From the NCBI GenBank assembly GCA_037577475.1, contig JBAGJB010000147.1:186043-250042 (forward strand): a DNA stretch of 64,000 nucleotides, read 5' to 3'. A program made the position numbers and the translations under genes. Position 1 is the first letter of the stretch. Each line of letters opens with the position of its first letter. Positions 23,097 to 37,325 of the stretch are shown in pieces. This DNA is from Chaunax sp. Z400 (lineage: Eukaryota > Chordata > Actinopteri > Lophiiformes > Chaunacidae). The notes beneath the pieces are model-generated. The model worked only from the letters and a program-made list of their open reading frames with translations. It was not told the origin of the DNA and made no database searches.

Positions 23097-26000
23097 TCAA
23101 AGATAGAAGAGCAGGTTGTCCAGCTTGACGTTGGGCTCCCTGTGGATGCTCTGACCCACGAGGAAAGCCAACTTGTGGGCGTACTTGCAGGGAGCGGGCA
23201 CTCTGACGACCCCCTAAAGCATCAGAGAAAATAGAGTCAACTCACAAATCACACCGACCTTTATTACCTCTGCCAACGAGGTCATTTTCACCCGTGTGTT
23301 TGTTTGTTGTTCTGTCAGCAGGATTATCTGAACGTTACGAACCAAATGTCATTAGAGTTTATGGAGGGGCTGGGCTGGAGCCAGGCACAAATCCATTAAA
23401 CAATGGTGTCGATCCAGATCTAGATCCTGATCCAGATCCAGGAATCTTTTTTTTCTTTTTCATAAATATGTTGAAAAGTAATCTTCCAATCATAAAGAGA
23501 GAATCCAGCTAAGGGAACCTCTGACCGACTAGAACCTGATCCAGATGTGAATATGATGAACTGTCATCAGAACCGATACATCATACATCATCATCGTGTA
23601 GTTGAGATCATATGGATTCAGAACAATCATTTCCAACTTAGTTTCCATGCGTAGCTAATGAAGCATGAAAAGGTCACAACAATTGTGACATTTGCAGAAA
23701 CTTTATTGATACCAGAATTGTGTTTTCAGTTTTCACTAGAATACGGCTCTCTCGTTGGGGGTATGTGCTCTGCTCTTTATACTGAACATGGCGTTGGCCT
23801 ACCTGCCAGTTGAAGTACATGTGGCACAGCTTGTAGGTGAGCCGCTGCATGTGGTCAGGCTTCAGTCCGCTGGTGTCGAACACGACGTTGTAGTGGGTCG
23901 GGGAGACGCTTCCATTGCGGACAGCCTGGCTCACGATGTAGAAGTCATACCTGCAAACCAGGGCTGCAGCGGTTAACCACCACTACCAGATTTTACTTGC
24001 CATTATAAGGCGTATTAGCCTAAGCAGCTAATGACTTTCCACAGATCTGATGGTTCAGGAAGGTCTGGTTCGCCCCCATTTACAACTATTTCTACACAGA
24101 TCTGATTATAAGGGTTCAGATTAAGACTTTCCATATTCTTTTAATTGAAACAAGAACCTCTGAACACCTGCCTCCCTCCCTCAGGACAATGCTAACTACA
24201 AGAAGCTAAAAACTTACCACTCTGGACGGGTGACCTCTGAGTCAATGACGGTGCCGGGGGGGGGGTTGGTCACCTTGCCGTGCAAGCGGGCGAAGAACCT
24301 GGTGGCGATGCGCTTGTTCACCACCACCACACTCAGCTTGGGCCTAAATGAGCAGATAGAGAAGCTCCATCAGGTGGGTGAGCTTCCAAACTATGACCAT
24401 TAACATCAGCTGGTGGATTACCAACATGTCATCCTCAGATCAGAGGAGGTTCATAGAGCTGAGTCTGTTACTCGGCTGAAAAGAGTGTCTTGTACTTTTT
24501 GCGATTATAAACTGTGTATATTTTCACTCCTGATGAAAGGAAATCTCATGTCCACATCCTAAAGACCACTGCAGATAAAACTCAATCAGCTCTCTTCTGC
24601 CACGGTTTGTAAAATCACTATCTTCACTCAGCCGAGGGCTTTTGACTAAAGAGCACAGTGAAGAAGCTGAATGTGTGTTTCAGTGTTGGCTCATCAACAT
24701 GGTGTAGTGTGTCTGTTTACAGAAATCACACAGCTTTCAGTGTCAGTTCATTTTAAAAGGAAATGAAAGCATTCTTTCATTTGTGAACATCCATGTACAT
24801 TATTTTAGTTTTTACTGTCTGCCCTGACACTATAAGATTATTTACATTGAACAGGTAAATAATGGTGTCCTAGTGTCGAATACATGTGATGTCACCTTTC
24901 AAACAGTCACTCACATGTAGTCCTGTCCCATTTTCTTGATGCAGTCCTTGATCTGTGCCACCTCATAGTTGACCACGCTGGACAGCTGGCCGTCTCCAAC
25001 TCCGTCTCGGTACACAATGATGCGTGAAGGCAGGCACTTGTTGAACTTCAGGTAGTCTCCCAGGGCCCCTGGAAAACAAACACAAAGATGGAAAACTTTA
25101 CTTACCAATGCTGAGATTCATGTGTATTTTAAAAGATCCCCTCCACACATGTAGAACAATTCTCTGATGTGTGTTTGATGTGGTTTTTGCATCAAGTATA
25201 ACTACATTAAAGAACTTAATATGCCGTACTCCTTTTCCCTTTTTAAAAATTCCAGAACAAATGAATATGATTTTCATCACAGCAGTTTATCTGTTTGACA
25301 CAAGCTGCCTCCTACGTCACTGTGGGGTCCCTTCTCAGTCAATGAACAACGGAGGCTTTAAGTTTCCACATCATGTTTGTTTGCTGAGTACTGGACCAGG
25401 ATTGGCTCCTAACTATTGCAGTCCTGCCTCTTAAAAATCTGATTTTCAATGAGCGCAGAGAAAATGGACACTTGGACCAATGGGCGTGAATACAGGTTCT
25501 CCTACAGCGACTCTGCACGTCGTCCTGACCCTTCAGGAACAAGAAGAAAACATTTGACGGGTGGGGACTTTGTAGAGACAGAGAGGGGTTTGTGGCACAA
25601 CTTCACCTCCTTCACACAGAGAAGGGAAAAAGGACCATAGGGCAAAAACTCCGGCAACACTTGAAGTATTAGGAACAACTTTATTATTAGACCGACGCGT
25701 TTGGGCTTGTGGCCTTCATCAGGGTCATCATAAAACACATTGCAAACAGCATTTAAAAAGGGAATGTATGAAGCAGAAAAAAATGTAACCAGAAAACTTA
25801 CCAGTTAAGGCCTGACTCAGTCCATCCATGATTTCTTGACCTTTGTGCTGCAGCACACACTTTGAGTACCACCTGGACACAGAAATGAGAACACAGCTTA
25901 GCTGAGATAGGGAGGCCACCATAACAAATACCTGTGCACATGGTGAGCACAAGCTAATTCACAACGGACCAAATTATAGCACGTCAACACCGAGGCCTTC

Positions 26001-29000
26001 ATGAGACAGATTCATGTCACGGTTTACAAGTGGACAGCAGTAAGTCCAGGTGTGCAGCAACCATGACACATAAAGGACACATGTGACATCCATTTGGATT
26101 TCTAACGGGGGTCTCTTACCTGCTAAGGTGAGCAGCAGCTGTTGATGAGCACAGTTTGGACTGATCTCACCACTGAACTAGTCACCAGAACATCCTCAGA
26201 CTAGGCCAAACTCAATTATTTGGCCCTTCTTGTTAGTTTGGTAAACGTTCTACATGAAGCCATTTCTCTTCTTTGTGTACAAGATGGTGTCTGTCTTTAC
26301 GTACATATTTCTTTGCATATTTCTTTACGTACATACTTCTTTGCACATAGAGCAGGGAGGTGAGATCCGCTGGCTACTTGTGATGGTTCACCAGGACAGA
26401 TACTAACACCAGGTGTGAACAGGCTGTCTGCTGTAGAAACTAACCTGCTCATGGTCGGGTTGAGGCTGGCTACCAGCGCTCCGATGGACCTTTTCCCAGC
26501 TGTAATGTCATGGTAGCAGTCGATGCCCACAATCATCAGATGTTTGAGCTGCACAAACAGGTGGGACACGTTAAAATACAACACGTTCTAGTTCTGTGAC
26601 AAACACCAAATCAGTTTTCATTTTTGTAAACCGTTGGGTCTTTACCCCGACCTTCTGAACGGACTCAAAACTTTCATGGACACCGTCTGCCTCTCCTGTT
26701 CTTCAGCTTTCTACACTGGCTGCACTGGTGTGTGCATGACTTACGGGGATTTCCACACTCCAGAGCTCTCCTCCCATCTTACAAGCCATCTGCAGTACAA
26801 TCTTGGTAGCCACAGTCACGAGAGCCCCGGCTCGATTCAGAGTACGGGACAGCACGCACTGGCTGGGAATGGGGCGGTCCACACAGAGGTACTTCTTGAC
26901 GCTGTCGTACTTGTCCTTTCTGTTGCTGGAGAGGACCACCACCACCTGACAAACACAAATGACTGGTCTCATACGTGCAAGCGTGGCGACAATGCACCGA
27001 TGAAACAGTAACAAAGCTCAAACTTGTGGAGGCGACCTGCGTTTCTGTGTTTGTGTTCCATGTATTCAGACACTAACCATCTGTGTTTGGGGTCCAACAT
27101 TGTGCTGCAGGGCTCTGAGGAGAGACCCCTGATGATCCTCATACTCGACCCTGAATCAAAAGGACAGACTGCTTTATTTTTTTAGCTAGCTGTACAAAAT
27201 AAAGTGGCAACTGAATTAATTAAATGTTTTCTAAACGATGGTCCACAAAGCACACAAATGTGTTGATGCAGACGAAGGGTCAACATTCAGGGAACCATTG
27301 TGACTAATTTCACTTCTCTTATCACAGGCGGTGCAGAAACCCGGTTTTTGACTGAAGGATGTTAAATGTTAGAACTCACATGACAGCTGTCTGCATGCGG
27401 ACACCCAGAGGCTCGCTCACTCTACGGAGGGTCTGCAGGAGGGCCCGGGCTTCACCGCTGTTGCGACGGGTGTAAAACAGGATCCAGTTTTCCAGCGGCG
27501 GAGCACTAATCAGAGGCACCCCACGCATCTCTCTGGCCCAGTTAGCTGTTACGGGGTCGTAGTCATACTGGGTGACACAAATAACTACATTAAACTCTTA
27601 ATTAAGATCACATGAATGAATCTATTTAATTCATTCCATAATAACAAATTTAAGCAACCAGAAGAATCCCATACCGATCTTGGACCCTGGAAAAGCCTCT
27701 CCTGTGGGAGGACTCTGCCGGTCACATTGAGGAGTTCCTTATCAAAGCTGAGTCCCCACTTATCCAACTCGGCCTGAGCATCAGCGTGCCTGTGAAACAA
27801 ATTTCAGGATTTAAATTGAAGCTTGGGATGAAACCGCCTGAAGAAGTTGACAGAACAGTTAGCATTTTCACTTCTGTGCATATAAACACACTAAATGCAC
27901 AAGCTGAGGACAACTTCTGGGTAAAACGGTGAAGAGCCTCGTGATCGATGACAGGAAGGAGGAGGCAGTCATGAAAATGTTTGTTAATGATTAAAAAGCC
28001 ATTTATTTTACTCTAAATTAAATACAAGCAAGGTTTTTAATAAACAGACTCCTTAAATCTTTGAACAGCAGCGCCCTATTGGAACAATTTAAGAGGTTGT
28101 TTTACTCATGATTGTTTCCTATTAAATGAAGAGTTGAGAGAAAGACAGTTCAGGCATCTTCTGCTCATCGTCATGACAAACCAAAGTGAGTGGGTGAAGT
28201 TTCTTCATCCAGATTCTTATCTTCATGTCCTAATTTTACTTTCCTCTGCATCTTAACTGATATTTCAGTTCCAGACACAGAAGGAAATAGATACAGATGT
28301 CACTACATTCATTTGCTGCTGCAGTAGAGCAATGGTTGCCCCTGCTGCAAAGAAGGGGGGCTGTTTGCTGCACTTGATAGCGGTACATGCTAGGTGGCAG
28401 CAGAGATCTTAAATCCTGAGTGAACGGTGTAAATGTAATTGCCCAATGCCCAGCAGACAGTCATTCCTTACAGTGATACACCCACAAGCTGTTTGCCAGT
28501 TAAACTCACACGTGTGAAGCTGTGTATTGTTGTTTACACAACCTCAAACAAGATACAAGTGAGATTTGTATTTTCTTGTTTACTGCCTTCAGTTTTCACG
28601 GATTTGGAGAGAAGAAGCTTTCCAATAAACCAGTAGCAAGAAAGCCGCTCGTGTCTTTGATTGATTGAATTTATTTGGTAGAAATTCATATAAACACACA
28701 AATATAGATGAATACTGAGGATAACACATAAAGTATAACATGGGATCATTATTTCCAACGATCCCAGCGATCCCAACGAACCAAATGTGGGACAATGTGG
28801 GACACATTACCAATACTGAGAAGTAGCCTGAAATTTAAAATAATGTCCATCTAACTTACAAAATAAACAATACATTACGCAGGTTACAGGTTAGGACCGT
28901 AGCATGTTTAAAACTTTAACATACTTTTGTTATCGTATTAAGTTTCACTGTACTTATTGTATTGAGTGATAGTCTGCTTGTACTCCTATTTCTATCCCTA

Positions 29001-32000
29001 TTTCTCTCTATTTCTATAACTTTTGAAAGTAGTTGTTTTTCATGTTTTATCAACAGTGAATCTGACTAAACTCAGCACAATAAAACACAGCAGACAGGTT
29101 GTTGACGTGGGGATCTATTCTTTGAAGTATTCTACTGGTGTTGTAAAAAGGTGTAGATCATGTGGGCATTTAATAGTGAGGGCGAGCCCATAGTATATCC
29201 TAAAAAAGAAAAGTAACACATTTAGATCACGGAACATTCATGCATTCAAAGTCTGATCCTACCTATATTTTCTCCTACAGCAGGTATTAACACATGACTG
29301 ATATAATATTAAAGTTATTCACACTTGACATGTGGACCCATACACTGAAGATAATAGACCCATATACTAAAACAAAAGCAGTAGGCATTATTCACATCAA
29401 GTCTTTCAACCCTCCTATCCCAAATTAAACGACTGCATTTCATAAAAATGTAGGCATAGAATAAAATATGACGAAACAAAACCTGAAGCCACAGAAAAAT
29501 GTTGTGTGTGTTTTTGTCACTTTGGAGTTGGTCCACTGGTGTTTTTAACTCTAAGGCATCATAGACGGTGACAGGTTTACCTGCGCTTGACCCATGTGTG
29601 TGTAATTGGATTGACAGCCCCACACACAAACCCCGCCCCATGTTGAAAGGCCTCCTAGCTTTCTTCACAGCCATTGGATAAAAGCCCGATTTTAGAAAAC
29701 GTCTGTCCTGATGTGTTGACTTTTCAAAGCTGGAGCTAATCAAAATGCGGGATGCGGGACAAGGGATCAAAATGCTGTGCAGTCCCGCACAAAGCAGGAC
29801 ATCTAGTCACCCTAACTGTATGTGTGAATTGCTTCTCATTTGTAGTGACACTAGCAGCAATCAGTAAATCATACCTTCCCCACACATTCCACTATTGTCA
29901 CACTAATCCTGGGTGTGGTAAAGAGATCCAAACTGCATACTGTAAGATCCAACTAAATGATAACAAAATAAGGTCTCATTGATTCCAGTCGGTAGCCTGA
30001 ATCAAAGCAAACTTTATTTTTACACCATTGGTACTACAGGCTGTCAATTATTATCAAAACCAAAAAAGAAAAACAGAATGTAAGATCCAGTTAGTTTGCT
30101 GCCATTTCAAATATGTATTATCGACTTCATAACAAAAATACACATCTAGCCTGTGTATCTGCTGTCTCTGGACAAATAGCTTGTTATAACGTTGTTTAAA
30201 GGCTGATTTGTGCATTACAGGGCCGCATCTTGACATATTTCCTCCTTTTGGTGACATATGACACCCGAAATTTATCCCAGAGCAAACCATCGTCTAGATC
30301 ACGTCAAAAATACATGATTTCTGGACATCTGTAACGTCTTCTGGACGTCCCCATTTGAGTAAGAATGACAGGTGTTTATACGTCTATTTTTGGATACTTT
30401 ATCAGCGTGGCCTGGGACAGATGCATGTTGTGTATGTGCTACAGCTTCATCATCCTCGTAACAGATTGGAAGAACAGTACCACTAAATAAAAGAAACCAT
30501 CTTCCATCTGCACTCTAATTGTAAAAGGTGGTCTTTTAATAAAAAACAAAACAAAACCCCCCCGCTATCGAACCAGAACCCCAGCCCACAGAGAAGAATA
30601 CTCTAAAGCATGTGTGAAGCACACGGTCTCTGTCAGAACAGGAAGACGAAGGAAGGGAAGAGAGAAGAGTGTGCAAGATTAATCATAACCCCCTTTCATT
30701 ATTGACGTGATCTGGACGATATCATAAAGTGTCAATTATTATCAAAACGAAAAAAGAAAAACGGAATGTAAGATCCAACTAAATGATGATAATTATGCAA
30801 TTATTATCTAAATGAAACTCACACTGTCACATTGTAATATTAATGGCCTCGCTTATCGCTCACCCTCTCTACGACTACTCTCCCCTCTCCCCCCCCCCCG
30901 TCACACTAATCCTGGGTGTGGAAAAGAGATCGAAATGTAATGTCAGTTGTGACAAAACACAACACATCAAAAATACATGATTTCCTGACATTGGTCACGT
31001 CTTCTGGACGTCCCCATTTGAGTAAGAATGACAGTTTTTTATACGTCTATTTTTGGACGTTATATCAACTTTATCAGTGTGACCTGGAACAGCATATCCA
31101 AGTTGTGTATGAGCTACAGCTTCATCGTCCTCTGGGAGAACAGTACCACTAAATAAAAGAAACCATCTTCCATCTGCACTGTGATTGTTAAAGGTCGTCT
31201 TTTAATATATATTTTTAAAAAACAACAGTATTGAACCAGCGATTACCCACGCCGCACGCCAGAGCAGAACCCCAGCCAACAGAGAAGAATAGCCCAGAAG
31301 ACGAAGGAAGGGGAGAGAGAAGAGTGTGCAGGATTAATCATAATCCACTTTTATTATTTACGTGAACTACTCTACCATCCAAGGACAAACTAGTCATCAG
31401 GATTTTCTAGGCCTTGAACACACTTCTATGCTTCCAAGTGTCGACTGGATGACCGGTCGTACACTGCTGCGTCTGCTCGGGCCCAATCTGAGCTCATTTA
31501 AAGGGCTACTGCTGCATTTCTGGCCACACGTGAACAGATAAAACAGGATGCATTGATTAAGTAGGCGATCATCCCCTACCTCTGTATATTTGTGACAAAT
31601 CTTTTGAGGCGTCCCTCCCTCTGCTCTGGGTTCAGTCTGGTGTGGAAGCCCAAGTCTTTCTTGATGTTGAAGTCACTTCGCATCTTATCAGCCAAGCCTG
31701 TCAAACAACCAGATTCCATTTGAAGTTGATACCAGACTAAGAGGTTCTGTCACCTAGAACCACAGAACCGTCTTAAGGCCCGTCTACAGATAGTACGCAT
31801 CAAAACTCTGACATGACCCATGTGTGAGAAATAACCTCTTATACTTTTGATACAGATGTTACAAAGGAAGCAATAAATGTCTGTAATGTCAGCAGGTAAG
31901 GTGCAGAATAAGATGTAACCTGTTAAGTAGCACAGCTCTGGGATGAGCATGGCAGGGCCAGGAGGAGGAGCTCCAGCAGGACTGAACCTCTTCACATGGC

Positions 32001-35000
32001 TGACCAGCAGCATCTGGTTCCCATCAGTGATGTCCAGGCCATATTGCTTAGAAGAGAAAGCATCAACATGTTCATGAATAAGGGTAATATCACACAGCCA
32101 AACACTGCGCTCTCTCTTACAAGTATTCACCTTAAACTGAAGGAGTTTGAGTCCATTTACTGCTGCATTTCTAGTTTCATTTCTTCCTTTATCATGATTT
32201 AGATTTTTTCTAGGTTGCATTTATGCCTTTTATACTTTAGGTAAAAGGCTTTGAATGGCCTTGTTGAAATGTGCTCTGCAAATACAAAAGAGAGCTTTAC
32301 AAAAACAAAGAGCTTTTTCCCATACATACATTTATTTGTGCTGTCCCGCCACACTGGAAACATTGTCCGTAACATATTTGTGTTTGTTCTCCATTTTGAA
32401 GCTGTGCGCCTCCTCTTGCTGGCTCGCCCTCTCACACACAAACACATTGTGTTCCTCTAACAGACTTTGCCCAGTCAAGCTGCAAAGACATACTGCCACC
32501 TAAATGAACATGCTTCTTCTTTTTTTTGGTCAGAGAAAACGACGCCATCTGAAATGGATTAGCTAGCAGACAATCTCCCCTCACTCGACCCCTACTGTCG
32601 ACAGACAATCACACGTGAAGTGCAGAAACAGAGATCCTGTGGTATGTCCCACCTGTAAATGCACCAACTGCTGTTGAATGTCTGCCTAAATGCTGTCGTT
32701 TTAAGTAAGTACACTTCATTCATGCAATGTCATTCAGTTCCACATTGGTGTTGATCAAAGTTTTGGGATGACTTAATAAAATATTCAGCTGATGATGAAA
32801 TTAACAGAGCAGTGTTTGTAACATTTACTGGAATAAGAAATGACCTATATACTGGAAATAGGTCATTTCATATATTTTCAGTAGATGAAACCAAGGGTTT
32901 TGGATCGCCAACACATTCACCCCTCAGTACGTGTGAATGCATGACACTTACTTTAACTGCCATAAATATTATATGTCATTGTTTCATATGTTTTTACATG
33001 CATTGTTTATGGTATGTATTTTCTGGGATATTAATTTGTTAATATAACACCACGTAGGAAGTACACTTATGTTCCGTGTTGCCCGGGGGAAAGTTTTAGT
33101 TGTTGCATCTCCAAGAGCGCACATGAAGCGGTGGAAGTTAACTCTGCGTAAAAGGACTGCGGTGTTAACAGTGATAAGTGATGACAATTTCCTGATTTAG
33201 TTACTAAAGTGGACTCATTCCCTCTCGGTCGTGTACAGCCAGCGAGGTATGTTAATTATAGCACGTTTGTATTTGTCGTGCACGTTGTTTGTATGCTGAG
33301 TTTGTGCTATAAACTGTAAATGCATTTCATGGTGCATATGGTTATATTTGTACAGTTCGACGGTGGATTGTGGATGGTGATACTTTCCGAAGTACCAGAA
33401 AGACAAATAAATCCATCAGTGACACACGAACAGCGGCGTCGTGTATTTCCTGGAGGGAGTGATACTTACATTCTTGAAATAGTTCTTGAAGGAGATGTCA
33501 GAGTCTCCCTTCTTGAATGTGTTGTTGGGAGTGTGATCCCAGGCAATATCATCGATCCTGTAGGTTTTGTTGTTGTACCTGAATAATTGAGGCAGCAAGA
33601 GAAGAGTGAATGTCTACCACAGGTATGAAATGAGGTGATGTTACATGAAGGCACATTGAAAGGGATGACAAATGTAGAGCTGATGAACACATGAAGATGT
33701 AGGCCTGTAGGCCACGATGATTATATAAGTTACCGACTTATCGATATATAGACGTGAACCAACAGAAGAAAACTTCTCTTATCTTTAGCATTTAACTAGC
33801 TATTACTTTCCAACAGGCTTGAAACTCATTTGCGCTGCTGCACTACTTTTAAATGTTGTGTTTTACTTGAATTAATATATTCTGTGTATCATATTCTTAT
33901 TTCAAATTTAATAATCTCTCTTCATCCTCACTTTATTTTTATTCTGATTCTCATTCCTCTTTTTCTGCATCTCTATCATGATCTACACAATTCTTTGTGG
34001 GACATCTGATCTGACATATCAGGTGTTACTGCGACAGGCCTACAAAGACTTCTACATACTAATCCAACAGAGTGAGAGACGTGTGGTTCCTACTTAGTGA
34101 GAACTATAAGTCCAACGAGCTCCTTGGTGCAGGTCTCAATGAAGCGTTGACCTCCACACTGCTGCCTCAGGTTGATCATGAAGTCGAGGACCGTCTCGCT
34201 ACGTAGCACCTTGTGGCTCACGTCGGTACACATCATGATGGACGTCTCATAATGCAAGATGGTGGTGCTGTAGCCCGGCCATATAGTCAGTCTAGAACAG
34301 AGGGGACAGGCTCGTTTGAAAGAAACAGTTTCTTTCCCATCATGAACACAAGTTCAGAGCTCTGCTACAGCTTCTCACAGGGTTAAAACCTGTCTGTAAG
34401 GACAATAGATTGAGCCTTAAAACACCAAGACAACTCCTCAAAATCAGAAACCCCTTCAACATTGTTCTTCACATTATCTAGTACTTAGAGGATAGCAAAC
34501 CATCAGGTAGTACAGACCTCATATCTCATACAGTACCAAAGTGGGTTCATTAAGCTGGGCTCACACTACAGGAGATTTAAAATCACAACCAATGGGTATA
34601 AAGAGACACAGAAGGATCTCCACAGATTATCTTTTCTCAAATGTTAAACATGCACACAATACAAGATTCCAAAATAACGGAGCATCACAAGCTACGGGAT
34701 TTCATCAAGATTCTCGTGTCTGAGGGAACAATGAATGCACCACGTCACGTGATCTATGGAGAAGCAGCTGTGCAATGCAAACAAAATGACTGAGGAAGAC
34801 AACAGTCGGCCTACTTTGTATTGAGAAAACAGGAAAAGAAGAAACAGCAGCCGTCTGTCCTTCAGCGAGAACTGGAGGTTTAACGTTGGTCAACTACTGA
34901 GCGGCTGTGGCTCAGCGGTAGAGCGGTCGTCCACTTATCAGCAGGGCGGTGGTTCGATCCCCAGCCCCTGCTGTCTTCATGTCGAAGTGTCCTTGGGCAA

Positions 35001-37325
35001 GATACTGAACCCCAAATTGCTCCCAGTATCTGTTCCATTGGTGTATGAATGTTGGTGTGAATGGGTGACTGCTGGCTTGTGTTGTAAAGCTTTGAGTGGT
35101 CAGTCAGACTAGAAAGGTTCTATTTAAGTACAGTCCATTTACCATTTAACAGCAGTATGCTAGCTAGCGTTAGTTTGCTGTTTGCTTGGCAGCTTTCTCT
35201 CTCATTAGCTATTAAGATCTTGCTCAGAAAATACTGACTTTTATCTTTCAGATTTTAACTCCTAAAAATCAACCATGTTTGAAAACCGGGGCCGGCTCCG
35301 ACCGTCCACGAGTAAATCGGGAAGCGTGAGACTGGATCTGTAAACTTCTCAAACTACCAAACTTCGGCTGAACATCAGAACCAACCAAAGTTCCAGACCA
35401 CATTTCTCCTCCGACTGTCGGGAGGAGTGAAATCTGCTCGACTCTCCTGACCCCTGCTTTAAAGATCATAAATTGAGCTTTTCTGAAGGCTGCAGAATCA
35501 TCTGTCTGTACTGTTGTTTTCACAGTTGTACTGGTTGATTAGTGTAACATAATGACCTCATTAAGAACTTCATGAGGCCAGGGTGAAAAGGGTCAACCTA
35601 CTGTGGGCAGTTTTGGATGTGAAAAATTCTCAACATATTTAAAATGGTGTAATGAAATAAAAATGTTTATATATTGTACTGTCAGGTTGTTTTAGACACC
35701 CCGAGGATTCCACTTTCACAATACGCTTTACAATGAAAACAATGGAGAAGCAAATGTATTTACTTGTGCTGTGGGACTTCGAGTGGATCCCTGGGGTTGT
35801 AATAGTTGCGTCCAATTTGCTGCATGTTGAGGATTCTCAGGATCCTGTAGAAATGAAAACACATCATTTAAGAGAAGTTTCCAGAGATCCAAAATGCTCT
35901 CACCACATTTAATGATGCATATTTACATAGATTTACTTTTATTTAAACATGCACCATCCATAAGCACAGTACACTTGTCACAAGACATGTTCAGCACTTA
36001 AGGAGTGTTACTTATTCTTTAACAGACCTGAAAACTGGAAAATGTACCTTTTGAATATGACGTTGTAAAACTGAAGGCATGCTGGAGAAGAGGGGGGGAG
36101 TTCATTTGTCAGGGTGACGGTTATCTGAACCTCCTCTCTATTCTTAGTCTCACTGTGGAGGACAGTCTCCTAAACACCAGGTCAGACATCGGAGCACAAG
36201 GAAGAAAACCAACATTTGTCTGGAGGGAACAACATTTACACAACAAACACCAAACCTTGTGCAACACCCAGTCTACAGCTCGCACACACTAGAGTGATCA
36301 AGCGATTCATCTTCTAAAACCCAAGCTGTCATAAAACATTTAACAGCACAATTTGGTATTTTTTCTCTTCAAATCAATATTTCGAGTTGTGCATCTTCAT
36401 TCTGTACGTTCTTCTAAACACCTGAATTATCACATTACCTTGTTGTGCAATTTGTGGGGCAGAAACAGCAGAGCTCCATCAAAGCACCATGCTGCACCAA
36501 GTGCTTCATCATGCTGGAAGAGGAGGGCACATCTCAGACGATGAGACTCCATTTCTGGACTGAAGCCAACATGGTACTGATACAGAACCCACTGAGGGCG
36601 GGACACGATGCGGAAGTAGTTTGCAGTCAACCGAATTGCTCGCCCACTTGTTCCTGAGGAAGTTCACACACAATTGTAGAGTGACTTATAATTGTCACCA
36701 CTAATTATAAAGTGTACAACTGCTCTGTGTGTGTGTGTGTGTGTGTGTATGGGGGGGGGGTATGTCATTTTCAAATTAAGACAGACCAGCCTTTGAGTCC
36801 TTAACATGCCCCATAGTCTGCCTGGTGAAAATCCCGACATTATGAAAATCCCAGCGACGTCCTCCTCTTTCTCCCAACTTCACCTGCTGAAATCCAGCTG
36901 AAAACTGTGTGACAGCTGATAAAAACAAATGAGGACTATCAAAACCCCATTATAGTCCTGAAAACATATGATAAGCATTGGGAATGTTTTAGTGCCTGGT
37001 AAGTAAAATTAACCTTCGCAGTGCAGGTGGAGTCGATACGACCTGATGAAGTTCAGTGTTTGCCTATTTTCTCTTTTTGAAAGCACTGCCATTCTTAACT
37101 TCTCAAGAGGGTGTGGACAATGAACTTAATGATGATACATTTTTAAGTGCATCACCCATTTTAAATAACGTTTTCCCAGATTTTCAAAAGTCAGGAATGA
37201 TCAAGATCATCTAACAGAAGAAACAAATGGATGACTTTGTGTTTGACTGTACCTTCTGTAGGAAAGGGTCCTGGAGCACCCTTCTGCCGCCCTCTACCAG
37301 CCCGCTCTGCTTTTTCATCTCCCAT
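23097..37325 (-). CDS. piwil1: Piwi-like protein 1 (Ziwi)
   Basis: PIWIL1 binds piRNAs and slices transposon transcripts in germ-cell nuage. Nineteen minus-strand exons join in frame to 816 residues: 37325-37253, 36897-36787, 36653-36439, 36169-36048, 35844-35764, 34291-34094, 33578-33470, 32046-31920, 31697-31580, 27789-27675, 27567-27380, 27150-27078, 26945-26745, 26548-26445, 25872-25802, 25068-24915, 24343-24218, 23950-23803 and 23213-23097. The PAZ domain lies at about 230-345 and the PIWI domain at about 510-802. Catalytic residues are D587 (VGIDCYH), D657 (IIVYRDGVGDG) and H791 (KYAHKLAF). The 3' end reads LDNLLFYL. Family members have about 860 residues. The usual arginine-glycine/alanine-rich N-terminus bound by Tudor proteins is not visible; only AERAGRGRQKG remains. 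The first ATG directly follows a CAG acceptor, so a further 5' exon may exist. Confidence 0.95.
25640..25745. repeat. possible interspersed repeat tail
   Basis: Within piwil1 intron sequence, an ACCGACGCGTTTGGGC phrase followed by GGCCTTCATCAGGGT resembles a tail common to vertebrate retroelements. The identity is uncertain. Confidence 0.3.
27790..31579. other. large piwil1 intron with repeats
   Basis: This 3.8-kb intron separates the exon ending TNIQR from the exon beginning HADAQAEL. Its right half is a tandem duplication (30043-31366). The left half holds no exon or element that I recognise. Confidence 0.7.
30043..31366. repeat. tandem duplication of about 0.65 kb
   Basis: Copy A (30043-30711) and copy B (30731-31366) start with GTCAATTATTATCAAAAC and end near ATTGACGTGA or TTTACGTGAA. 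Shared landmarks in the same order include CACGTCTTCTGGACGTCC-like text, TTTGAGTAAGAATGACAG, CCACTAAATAAAAGAAACC and CCAACAGAGAAGAAT-like text. Parts of a third copy lie at about 29897-29985 (CACTAATCCTGGGTGTGG, AAGATCCAACTAAATGAT). It lies wholly inside a piwil1 intron. Confidence 0.85.
32825..32883. repeat. intronic hairpin
   Basis: GAAATGACCTAT (32837-32848) pairs perfectly with ATAGGTCATTTC (32858-32869) across a 9-nt loop. Weaker pairing extends outward (TTTACTGGAATA against TATTTTCAGTA). It lies in a piwil1 intron. The size fits a small-RNA precursor or a MITE; expression is unknown. Confidence 0.6.
34898..35143 (+). repeat. tRNA-derived SINE, copy 2
   Basis: A well preserved head contains GTGGCTCAGCGGTAGAG (A box) and GGTTCGATCCC (B box), followed by AAGATACTGAACCCCAAATT and the end AAGTACAGTCCATTTACC. 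It is inserted in a piwil1 intron, antisense to the gene. Confidence 0.9.
36726..36764. repeat. (GT)n and G-run
   Basis: About 11 GT units are followed by TAT and a run of nine or ten G, in a short piwil1 intron. Confidence 0.85.
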
